Positions 7,900-15,252 of a stretch of 64,000 nt of DNA are shown here, piece after piece; position 1 is the first letter of the stretch; each line of letters starts with the position of its first letter. The stretch is from the NCBI RefSeq assembly GCF_001439635.1, contig NZ_LMBZ01000017.1:174-64173 (forward strand), given 5' to 3'. The notes below the pieces were generated by a model. The model did no database searches. It was not told where the DNA came from and saw nothing but the letters and a program-made list of their open reading frames with translations. A program made the position numbers and the translations under genes. The stretch is from Solibacillus cecembensis. GTDB taxonomy: Bacteria; Bacillota; Bacilli; Bacillales_A; Planococcaceae.

Positions 7900-8150
7900 T
7901 TTTTCACCCCGTTCAATTTTTAACTAATTTTACTCTTAAACCCCAAGTGAGGAGGTTAAAATTTTCTACACTTATTTAAGTAAACTTCGCCTTTACTTTA
8001 AAACGTCCGATACAAACATAAGTTCCAAATATAAATAAATACCCCCTAATTAGTCAGAGAAAATCTAGTTCTGCTTATTCAACAAACCTGCCCCGTTAGT
8101 TTAAGTACATTTCTTCACAATCCTTACAATTACATTAACATAAATATCCA

Positions 8151-8201
8151 ATAAAAAAATCATCTAACCTCTAAGGAATATAAAGAGGAGAGATGATTTT
8201 A
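8151..8201. terminator. hairpin at the edge of the array
   Basis: AAATCATCT plus CCTCT on the left pair with AGAGG plus AGATGATTT on the right with a small internal mismatch and an AAGGAATATAA loop. A-run before and T-run after allow termination both ways. It separates the array from the 8345 locus. Confidence 0.5.
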
Positions 8202-8260
8202 ATCAATCTTTATTACAAATTATCGATCTTTAATATAAATAATCAATCTTTATTACAAAG
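8201..8260 (+). promoter_or_regulatory. three tandem 20-bp repeats upstream of the helicase gene
   Basis: AATCAATCTTTATTACAAAT (8201), TATCGATCTTTAATATAAAT (8221) and AATCAATCTTTATTACAAAG (8241) follow head to tail with exact 20-bp spacing; the outer two share their first 19 bases. They end 12 bp before the candidate -35 element. Two helical turns spacing suggests cooperative protein binding, for instance by a repressor. Confidence 0.65.
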
Positions 8261-8271
8261 CTACAATTAAA

Positions 8272-8300
8272 TTGAATCCATCGGCAAACTTTATTATGTT
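8272..8300 (+). promoter_or_regulatory. candidate sigma-A promoter of the nuclease-helicase gene
   Basis: TTGAAT (8272-8277), 17-bp spacer, TATGTT (8295-8300). The gene start at 8345 follows with GGAGGAG at 8331-8337. Confidence 0.5.
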
Positions 8301-8344
8301 ATCATGTTGGTAAAAAGTGGACTGACATTACGGAGGAGCCAAAT

Positions 8345-9856
8345 ATGAAACCGATTAATTTATATTCATTAATAAGTACTTACAAAAATTTTGATACCGA
8401 GGTTTATGAAAAATTTAAATTACATTATGGAATTTCGCTTAAAGAAAGTGAATTAGAAGATTTAAATGCATTTGCTTTAGTACTCTATGAGAAGGGAATT
8501 TTTGAATTAAATTCATTTTTTATAGGTTATAAAATCCCTCAAATTAACTGTGAATTTGATTTATTAAGAATAGGAAAAGATTCAATAATCAATATTGAGT
8601 TGAAGCGTAAGTTAAATCCAATCAAAGCAAAAAAACAATTAGTTGACCACCTATTTTATTTAAATTTTTTAGAACAAGAGAAGTTTTGCTTTACTTTTGT
8701 AGCTGAAGAAAAGAAATTATATACACTTGATGAAAATAATGAATTCATCGAAATATCTTTTGATATAATAATTGACCAATTGAAACGTCAAAAATTAAAA
8801 CAAAGTATTGAAATCAATGAATTATTCACCCCATCAAAGTTCTTAGTCTCTCCATTTAATTCAACAAAAAAATTTTTAAGAAAAAGTTATATTTTAACAG
8901 AACATCAACAAAATATTAAAGAAGATATAATTGGAATTGTAAATAAAAACGATACCTTTAATTTTATAGGAATAAAGGGAGGGCCTGGAACAGGTAAAAC
9001 ATTATTAACTTATGATATAGCTAGGACATTGATAGATGCTCGAAAGAAGGTCTTAATTATACATTGTGCAGAATTAAATTCTGGTCAAAAAATTTTAAAT
9101 ACTCATCTGGGTTGGGAAATTAAATCGGTTTCCGATTTTTCTATGTATATTGACCATCTAAGTGAATACGATTTAATTATATTTGATGAGTCACAAAGAA
9201 ATAAAAGAGATCAGTTTGATATATTAGTAGATAAAGTAAAAGAATTTAATAAAATTTGTATTTTTTCTTATGATCCAAAGCAGTGTTTTTCAGATTGGGA
9301 ATTTAAAAGGAAAATACCTGAAATTATCGAGGTGGAATTAGAAGCAAAAGTATTTCCCCTTACTAATACAATTCGGATAAATGAAGAATTATCTAGTTTT
9401 ATAAATAATTTATTTGATAAAAGTAAAGTAAACTCTAGTATCAATTACAAAAACATAGATATTTTGTTTTTTAATAATTCTAAGCTTGCAAAAAAACATA
9501 TAGAAACATTAGAAAAGTTAGATTGGGAAGCATTCAGCTACACTGGTTCGTGGTTTGGCGAGGTAAGTTATGATCGATATCAGAATTATTATAATCCTAA
9601 TGCACACCAAATTATAGGTCAAGAATTTGATAATATTGTTGGCGTAATCGACGAAAATTTTTATTATGACCAATTTGGATTGTTAGCGTCTAATCATGTT
9701 TCGAAATCACCTGGATATAATATGGATAAAATGTTATATCAAATTTTAACTAGGGCTAGACAGAAAATAACTTTAATAGTTATAAACAATAAAAAAGTGT
9801 TCGAATATTGTTTGCAAATCACTAGTTCTTCTACAGAAAAAAATAAAATTAATTAG
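8345..9856 (+). CDS. nuclease-like/DUF2075 helicase protein, probable defence function
   Basis: A 503-aa protein. The N-terminal 170 residues look like a PD-(D/E)XK-type nuclease: CEFDLLRIG followed by IELKRK (Asp, then Glu-x-Lys near residue 85). The rest is a DUF2075 superfamily 1 helicase-like ATPase: Walker A GGPGTGKT near residue 213, Walker B IIFDESQ near 280, a QEFDNIVGV box, and the motif VI-like LTRARQK near residue 475. Such single-protein nuclease-helicases occur in anti-phage systems (Nhi-type proteins are one example), but assignment to a named system is not possible here. It is the first gene of the non-array cargo. Confidence 0.75.
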   Translation: MKPINLYSLISTYKNFDTEVYEKFKLHYGISLKESELEDLNAFALVLYEKGIFELNSFFIGYKIPQINCEFDLLRIGKDSIINIELKRKLNPIKAKKQLVDHLFYLNFLEQEKFCFTFVAEEKKLYTLDENNEFIEISFDIIIDQLKRQKLKQSIEINELFTPSKFLVSPFNSTKKFLRKSYILTEHQQNIKEDIIGIVNKNDTFNFIGIKGGPGTGKTLLTYDIARTLIDARKKVLIIHCAELNSGQKILNTHLGWEIKSVSDFSMYIDHLSEYDLIIFDESQRNKRDQFDILVDKVKEFNKICIFSYDPKQCFSDWEFKRKIPEIIEVELEAKVFPLTNTIRINEELSSFINNLFDKSKVNSSINYKNIDILFFNNSKLAKKHIETLEKLDWEAFSYTGSWFGEVSYDRYQNYYNPNAHQIIGQEFDNIVGVIDENFYYDQFGLLASNHVSKSPGYNMDKMLYQILTRARQKITLIVINNKKVFEYCLQITSSSTEKNKIN

Positions 9857-9861
9857 TAAAG

Positions 9862-9889
9862 CAGCTTGTGAGTGAAAATTCACAAGCTG
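9862..9889. terminator. convergent terminator
   Basis: CAGCTTGTGA and TCACAAGCTG pair over 10 bp with an 8-nt loop and T-run; it lies between the convergent helicase and XRE genes and can serve both. Confidence 0.8.
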
Positions 9890-9893
9890 TTTT

Positions 9894-10244
9894 CTAATTT
9901 TTTTTATAAGTTTTAAAAATCTCATTAGAAACATTTAACAACATTCGAAGATCATCTTCATTTTTATCTTCTAGCATACTTAAAAATAACTGAATCAATT
10001 CTTCACGAATATCAGTTGTTTCTAATTCACTCACATTTTCAGGGATTAGTATCTTTCCTGGTCCCACATTCAATGCATCCAATATTTTATTCAATGTTTG
10101 CAATGTAATATTTCTTTCTCCACGCTCTACATCTGATAAATATGGAGATTGAAAATCACATTTCTCTGCCAATTCATCAATCGTTAAATTCTGAGATTTT
10201 CTTATTGCTCGGATATTCATTCCTACTCTTTTTGTTAAATCCAT
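9894..10244 (-). CDS. XRE-family transcriptional regulator
   Basis: A 116-aa protein with a clear N-terminal HTH_XRE domain (IRAIRKSQNLTIDELAEKC, then SPYLSDVERGERN) and a short helical C-terminus rich in Glu/Asp that may mediate dimerisation. I use the ATG at 10244, which has GAGGTG 6 nt upstream; a GTG 9 nt earlier overlaps that site. It is divergent from the DGQHR gene, and an inverted repeat lies between the -35 and -10 of that gene, so it is probably the local repressor controlling the cargo. Confidence 0.85.
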   Translation of the reverse strand: MDLTKRVGMNIRAIRKSQNLTIDELAEKCDFQSPYLSDVERGERNITLQTLNKILDALNVGPGKILIPENVSELETTDIREELIQLFLSMLEDKNEDDLRMLLNVSNEIFKTYKKN

Positions 10245-10335
10245 ATTAATCACCTCACTTTTAGACTAGGTGAGGTCAAATAAACATCACATACCATTAA
10301 AATATAAAAAAAATAACTTAAAAGTTAATTTTAAT

Positions 10336-10365
10336 TGATTTATACTATCTTTTAGTATTAAAATG
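10336..10365 (+). promoter_or_regulatory. DGQHR-gene promoter with operator in the spacer
   Basis: TTGATT (10336-10341), 18-bp spacer, TAAAAT (10360-10365). The spacer holds ATACTA-TCTTT-TAGTAT (10343-10359), a perfect 6-bp inverted repeat. A repressor bound here would block RNA polymerase; the divergent XRE protein is the natural candidate. Confidence 0.6.
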
Positions 10366-10393
10366 ATGTTAATTTGAAAAAAGGAGCAAAAAC

Positions 10394-11392
10394 ATGAGTA
10401 ATAATTTACCTTCTAACATTGCAATTGAAAATGTAATTCAATCAAAAATGCGTGGTAGAGTAGCATATCAAGGGTTTGTATCTTCACAAGTAGCAGTTAC
10501 TTTTTCATATTCAAAGTTATATAACGATTCATCAGGAAAGGGATATCAACGTCCAATAAATAAAAAGCGTTGCAGCGATTTCGCTAATTATTTATCTCAA
10601 GGTGAGGAATCACTTTATACACCTATTTTGTTAAATGCAGCTGGTAATTGGGAGTTCCATGTATATGATAAGCATCGCCCTAATCTAGGTAGACTTATTT
10701 GTAAAAAGAAGGCTACATTGATGGATGGACAACATCGCCTAGAAGGAATTAAAGAATATATCAGTGAAACAGAAAGTACATTAAATGTTCCGTTTCTTGC
10801 ATTTCACTTTTTAGATGATGATGAGGAAATTAAATTATTTGATGTTATTAATACAAAGGCAAAAGGGATAGGTACTTCATTAAGCCGATATTTAAACCGT
10901 GACAATGATGATCTCAGTTGGGTAGCAACTAATCTTATTTTAAAGCCAGAGAGTCCATTTTTTAATAAAGGTACACTAACGGGAAAACGAAACAAAGATA
11001 AGCATATTACATTGCAAAATCTATATAACATCGTAAAGCTTTTAACAAAAAAATCACCTTTAGAAAAACTCGCAAAAGAAAAAAAGCTGAATCTATGTTT
11101 GTTTTATTTTAATGCAATTAAAGAATTATTCCCTGATGAATGGGAAGATAAATCACTATATCGAATGACGCACATTACCTGTTTAAATGCATTAGCAATG
11201 GTGGGCAACAAAATCATTAATGAAAATTACTTAGCTAAATCACAACAACCTGATTCCATTAAAATTGCGCAATTACTAGTGGATTTAAATGAAATTGATT
11301 GGTTAGCTATAGGGGATTTGAAATATCTAAAAGGTGCAGCCGGTTCAAAAATTTTAGCTAGTGATATTTTGAATTGTATGAAAGTGATATAA
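10394..11392 (+). CDS. DGQHR-domain protein (DndB-like)
   Basis: A 332-aa protein with the signature DGQHR near residue 111 (TLMDGQHRLEGI) followed by VPFLAFHFLDDDEEIKLF and DVINTKAKGI. DGQHR-domain proteins include DndB, which senses or regulates DNA phosphorothioate modification, and several orphan defence-linked proteins. No dndACDE genes are visible here, so this is an orphan member. The start follows AAAGGAG. It has its own promoter-operator and is followed by a good terminator. Confidence 0.8.
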   Translation: MSNNLPSNIAIENVIQSKMRGRVAYQGFVSSQVAVTFSYSKLYNDSSGKGYQRPINKKRCSDFANYLSQGEESLYTPILLNAAGNWEFHVYDKHRPNLGRLICKKKATLMDGQHRLEGIKEYISETESTLNVPFLAFHFLDDDEEIKLFDVINTKAKGIGTSLSRYLNRDNDDLSWVATNLILKPESPFFNKGTLTGKRNKDKHITLQNLYNIVKLLTKKSPLEKLAKEKKLNLCLFYFNAIKELFPDEWEDKSLYRMTHITCLNALAMVGNKIINENYLAKSQQPDSIKIAQLLVDLNEIDWLAIGDLKYLKGAAGSKILASDILNCMKVI

Positions 11393-11396
11393 CAAA

Positions 11397-11425
11397 AACA
11401 GAGGCAATTATTCTGCCTCCGTTTT
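11397..11425. terminator. terminator after the DGQHR gene
   Basis: GAGGCA and TGCCTC (with flanking AAAAC/GTTTT extending the stem) around ATTATTC, followed by TTTTT. Also usable by the convergent DUF5677 gene. Confidence 0.75.
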
Positions 11426-11454
11426 TATGTGCTATTAATGATTTTGTATTTAAT

Positions 11455-12570
11455 TTAGAATTTTTCATTTTGTAAATATAATAATTCTTCATCTAATATT
11501 TCTTGTTGAACAGCTTCAAACTCATTTAATATATCTTTTGAAATTAAGCTAAAAACGTTCGCCTGTATAACGTGGTCCATTTTGGGATTAATTAATAAAA
11601 ATGTAGCCATTGATTTTGAAAGTGAGATAGCGGTTAATTGACCTGGTAAAGATAATCCATAATTACTTGGACCAAAAACATATGTTGCAGAAGGTATCCG
11701 GTCATCCTCTATTTCACCATTACTATAATATACACCTGATGGACTACCATGAATTTGATAATTTGCTTGTTGATAATATCCTTCTAAATGATTGTTTTGG
11801 CAGATAGATTCTAAATCTTTGAAGTAAATAGGACCCGCCTTAGATATTAATGGACGAGCCCATTCATAACTTTTATAAAAGGTTTCACCACGGCTTGCTA
11901 TAATTTCGTCTACATCTTTTTTTAGCTTTAAATATAATTCTGAATTTTTATCTTTTCTATTAATTTTTTTATATTCTTTAAATTGTTCTAAAATAGCGGA
12001 ATCATTATAACGCAATGCTATGTCGTTTATTTTGTCTTGATCATTATAGACTAAAGTGAAGATTTGCAATACCGTGTCCATTTCATGAAGTGTACGCCAA
12101 CGAGAAATAGCTGCATCAGAAAACCCTCCTTTTAGTAAGTAACTAATTTCTTTAGCGGTAACAATTATTTTAGACAATAATTTCATAATCGTAAAATATC
12201 GCAATGAAGTAATAGTTGAAGGTAATTGTCCAGTATTATTTTCAGGTTGGATTTCTAAAGTGTTATCAATGGAATCCGTACAGATTTCCTCCGAAATCAT
12301 TATCATAGTATCTAATAGGGAAAGAGGTGTTAACCAACGTTGCGAAAGTCTAGATGTAAATTCTAAGTATAGTAATTGTTCTTGACTCAAAGTTTTATAC
12401 ATTGTTTGTTTTAATGAGTCGTATATTACATTTGCTGTTTCTTCAAACAAAGATCGGTTAAAGGTGTTTTTAATTGCCTGAGTTAATATTTCATCTGTAA
12501 CCTCTGGACGTTCTTTTCGGATATTTTCCGTTGCTTCTTGGAAAATCTTTTCGAAATTTGTAACACTCAT
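11455..12570 (-). CDS. DUF5677-type protein
   Basis: A 371-aa, mostly helical soluble protein. The central region (about residues 130-215) contains KEISYLLKGGFSDAAISRWR followed by TLHEMDTVLQIF, and the later HGSPSGVYYSNG; this arrangement is typical of DUF5677 proteins, which are found in accessory and defence-like loci and resemble HEPN-type helical bundles. No catalytic motif is certain. ATG follows AGGAGAT. It sits between the DGQHR gene and the recombinase module and reads in the same direction as the latter. Confidence 0.6.
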   Translation of the reverse strand: MSVTNFEKIFQEATENIRKERPEVTDEILTQAIKNTFNRSLFEETANVIYDSLKQTMYKTLSQEQLLYLEFTSRLSQRWLTPLSLLDTMIMISEEICTDSIDNTLEIQPENNTGQLPSTITSLRYFTIMKLLSKIIVTAKEISYLLKGGFSDAAISRWRTLHEMDTVLQIFTLVYNDQDKINDIALRYNDSAILEQFKEYKKINRKDKNSELYLKLKKDVDEIIASRGETFYKSYEWARPLISKAGPIYFKDLESICQNNHLEGYYQQANYQIHGSPSGVYYSNGEIEDDRIPSATYVFGPSNYGLSLPGQLTAISLSKSMATFLLINPKMDHVIQANVFSLISKDILNEFEAVQQEILDEELLYLQNEKF

Positions 12571-12589
12571 AATCTCATCTCCTAATGGA

Positions 12590-12778
12590 AAATTAACTTT
12601 TCCTTTTCTCGAACTAGCGTGCTTTTAGAAATACCATTAAGTTCAGCAACTGCTTGTATGAATTTTCTTCTAATAGCTTTATAGCATGTTCTAATTGCCT
12701 TTTCGTGTATTTCTTAGGACGACCTTCTTTAAAGTCTGCCTTTTGTTTAGCAATTTGTTTACCTTGAATACGTTTATA
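12590..12778 (-). pseudogene. C-terminal remnant of a serine resolvase
   Basis: The minus strand encodes [18 protein letters not shown], then [17 protein letters not shown], then after a one-base loss in TACAAGCAGTTG the other frame gives [18 protein letters not shown]. This is the linker and C-terminal HTH of a Tn3/Hin-type resolvase. The catalytic part is missing and the frame is broken, so it is a fossil, perhaps of an earlier element at the island's module/cargo border. It overlaps the end of the 243-aa gene by a few bases. Confidence 0.75.
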
Positions 12779-13505
12779 AGTCGTAATCATCAATTATTGT
12801 ATTTTTACGAGCTACATTTAATTTAGTTACATTAGATATTTTAGGTTCTGAGAAATTAATATTTTTATATGCTCGATGCGGATCATCTGTAAACATATCT
12901 TCAAATAGCTTTTCAACTACTTTCGTTCTTGTTTTACCTGTGGTAATCGTATTAACTAATTCAATGTCTTTTACGCTTGATATATTAGCCCACTGCATCA
13001 TTACTTTAACTAAGATGTTATTTTGTTCCCTTAGTGTTTGAACTTTTTCTTTTAATATTTTATTTTCAGCTTCAAACGATTCAAGCTTTTGTTCCTGCCT
13101 TTCATATTTTTTTTGTAATGATACATACCCTTGTTCATTAATTTGTAATTGAGCAATGACTTTCTTTTTGATAGCCGGTTTATCAAGTGAGTATTGCTCA
13201 ACAATATTTTTAGTAGAAACCATTGTAAACTCAGTTTTTTTATTGTTTGTTCGTAATAGATTTAAACTATTAACTTCATCTACTAACATACGCCCCTGTC
13301 GCTCTTTTTTCCTCCAAAAATCATTACTTAATTCCTCGGTAATAGAAGCATCTAATTGGCCAGATTTATATAGATTACAAGCGAATTCATAAATTGGGCG
13401 ATATTCAATTTTTAAAAATGGATTAGCCATTTCTCCTAAATATTTATTAATAATGCCCATTATGATTTCTGTATCGTATATTTTTTTATTACGTCCACGT
13501 GCCAT
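12774..13505 (-). CDS. fourth protein of the recombinase module (GinD/TnpC-like)
   Basis: A 243-aa basic protein that starts [11 protein letters not shown] and has a long coiled coil around residues 115-155 ([20 protein letters not shown] and following). It lies last in a four-gene co-directional set, 22 nt after the 574-aa gene. By position and type it corresponds to the small accessory protein of GInt islands (ginD) or TnpC of Tn554, which guides recombination orientation or efficiency. No enzymatic motif is visible. ATG follows AGGGGGC. Confidence 0.6.
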   Translation of the reverse strand: MARGRNKKIYDTEIIMGIINKYLGEMANPFLKIEYRPIYEFACNLYKSGQLDASITEELSNDFWRKKERQGRMLVDEVNSLNLLRTNNKKTEFTMVSTKNIVEQYSLDKPAIKKKVIAQLQINEQGYVSLQKKYERQEQKLESFEAENKILKEKVQTLREQNNILVKVMMQWANISSVKDIELVNTITTGKTRTKVVEKLFEDMFTDDPHRAYKNINFSEPKISNVTKLNVARKNTIIDDYDL

Positions 13506-13527
13506 AGTAGCCCCCTTATTTAAAGTT

Positions 13528-15252
13528 CTATTGATCCCTATTTACATTTATTTGAACCGGAACAGTTACTCTATCTTTTAATTGTGCTAACTGAAAGAGT
13601 GCTTGCTTTACTTTTTGAGCCTGTGTATTTAATAAATTTTTAAATGGCATATTTTCCTCGGGGGAAGTAATTTCCCCTTTGTTAAATATCGCCGTTTTGT
13701 GTAAATCTAATAATTTTTCTAAACTTGTTTTCAGTAAGTTTTCCTGAGTTTCCACTATTGAATTTATGATATCTTGATTATTGAAATAATCATTTTCTGT
13801 AATACGCCAATGTTTGCAAATGTAATGCTCATCTACTTCGCAGTTTTGTTCTAGGTCTATGCAAATCCCGAGTGCTAGTTTATGGGCATTTGGATAAGAT
13901 TCTAATTCAGGGTTGAAAATTGCTTTTCTAAAAATTACCTTTTGGAAAAAGTGGCCACTAAGACCATTCAACATATATCCTTTGGATATAAACAAATTAA
14001 TTAAATCAGAATCAACCCAATATTCTAGATGTTGATGGTAAGCATATTGAGCGTAGATACTATTATGTCCGCCTAAACGTGCGATTTCAGGAGGATCATA
14101 GCCTTGTATCATTAAATTTAAAAATGCGAAATGACGTGTATCGTTCGGGCGAACTCGTCTATGCATAAACTTTTCTCCAACTGTAGTAGCATTTTCATTA
14201 TCTTCTTCTATTTCAAATCCATACTGACCTTTGATAATTTCAGAATAAAAATCATCTAGTAAATCTCCAAAATTATAATAAACAAAGCTATCTAAGTATT
14301 CTTCCTTAGAACGTGTAATAAATTGATTTGTTTTGGGATCGTACTTTGTAGCTAAGAAGTGTAATAGTGTTTTTGAGAACCCTAAGTCCTTTGTTGTTTC
14401 TATATAATTCAACACAGACTCTGCTATATCAGTAGGTATCCATAATTTATCCCATTGTAACTTACGATTGAATTGATGCTTAGAACGGGGGATAGTAATA
14501 AAATATTCTCCATCAATTAGAGTGATACAATCACGCTGAATTACACAAAATTCCCCAATCCGAATAGGGATAATATTTGTTAAGTTCCACCACAAATGTA
14601 TCGGAAAATATTTAAGATAATCTTGCAAATTTAAACCCTGTTTAAAGTAATCCTCAATAATTAATGAAAACTTCAACGTATCTTTACTAGAAGGGATTAT
14701 TCTAATAGGCTTTTGTGGTCTTATATTGTTCCTATGTGTTTCTATAATTAATAGCAAGTATTCATCATCTATTGGATATTCAGTATACGATAAATATTCA
14801 CTTAATGAAGCTGCTTTAGCATAATTCCAGGCTTTGCTTAAGTTCGGATTAAAAAAAGTAGTTTTAAATTCTTCTAATAAACTAAGATCAAAAAAATTAC
14901 TTACTAATAAGCCATCTCTTACATGGGCAATTTTTTTTGCAATATAATCAAGACTATAATTATTTTCTAACTGTGAAATAGCCCAGGATTTTAAGGAAAA
15001 TTGTGCTTTAGAAAGATTTACATCTTGAATATTACTTTTTGAAATACTCAAAAACCTAATATTTCTATTAAGGGAATTTTGTAAGTTTTTGCAACGCCAT
15101 ATGCTATCACTGAAATTACTTTCAATTTTTAAAATATCTTTATTCTCTAAGGTTATTTTCAATCTATCAAATCTTTTCTCAATATTTTGTCCCATAAAAT
15201 CTAATGTTTCAGTAGTTAACGTTTCAAATTGATCAAATAATTCTCTATTCAT
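13528..15252 (-). CDS. tyrosine recombinase-like protein (GinC/TnpB-like)
   Basis: A 574-aa protein with a C-terminal catalytic-like fold. Box I arginine lies in PIRIGEFCVIQ (about residue 231). Box II reads RPNDTRHFAFLNLMIQGYDP (about 369-388), with Asn in place of the usual first His but the RH kept. Then LGGHNS and AQYAYHQH (about 394-407) supply the His/Trp position and candidate tyrosines. The N-terminal 200 residues would bind the core site. The last 150 residues, with Cys/His around ICIDLEQNCEVDEHYICKHW, may form a metal-binding tail. It overlaps the upstream 1168-aa gene by 8 nt, so translation is probably coupled. Confidence 0.75.
   Translation of the reverse strand: MNRELFDQFETLTTETLDFMGQNIEKRFDRLKITLENKDILKIESNFSDSIWRCKNLQNSLNRNIRFLSISKSNIQDVNLSKAQFSLKSWAISQLENNYSLDYIAKKIAHVRDGLLVSNFFDLSLLEEFKTTFFNPNLSKAWNYAKAASLSEYLSYTEYPIDDEYLLLIIETHRNNIRPQKPIRIIPSSKDTLKFSLIIEDYFKQGLNLQDYLKYFPIHLWWNLTNIIPIRIGEFCVIQRDCITLIDGEYFITIPRSKHQFNRKLQWDKLWIPTDIAESVLNYIETTKDLGFSKTLLHFLATKYDPKTNQFITRSKEEYLDSFVYYNFGDLLDDFYSEIIKGQYGFEIEEDNENATTVGEKFMHRRVRPNDTRHFAFLNLMIQGYDPPEIARLGGHNSIYAQYAYHQHLEYWVDSDLINLFISKGYMLNGLSGHFFQKVIFRKAIFNPELESYPNAHKLALGICIDLEQNCEVDEHYICKHWRITENDYFNNQDIINSIVETQENLLKTSLEKLLDLHKTAIFNKGEITSPEENMPFKNLLNTQAQKVKQALFQLAQLKDRVTVPVQINVNRDQ

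Larger units (their letters stand above)
1..8105. repeat. cassette-like array of small genes separated by recurrent repeats
   Basis: Three kinds of repeat recur between genes, always in the same orientation. (1) A long unit of about 205 bp at 632-842, 2298-2504 and 4555-4760. (2) A shorter unit of about 105-145 bp at 3201-3347, 3841-3977 and 6632-6737. Both end in TTTGGGAACGTTAT, usually followed by a tail containing GTATACGTTATAAATCC. (3) A motif of the form CCCCGTTAGTTnAATAAG, more or less degenerate, near 49-75, 601-627, 1640-1668, 2264-2290, 3340-3365, 3803-3833, 5559-5586, 5625-5647, 6114-6136, 7554-7580 and 8084-8105. It lies on both sides of most genes. The pattern left to right is tail, motif, gene, motif, structured repeat. 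Confidence 0.75.

Noticed and set aside
1..8105. CRISPR array
   Set aside because: The repeats are 60-240 bp, imperfect, hundreds of bases apart and separated by coding genes; there are no uniform short spacers and no cas genes.
1..8105. Classical integron cassette array
   Set aside because: No integron integrase with its extra domain, no attI and no exact attC R' box (GTTRRRY) is visible; only the general layout is similar, so I report it as cassette-like and not as an integron.
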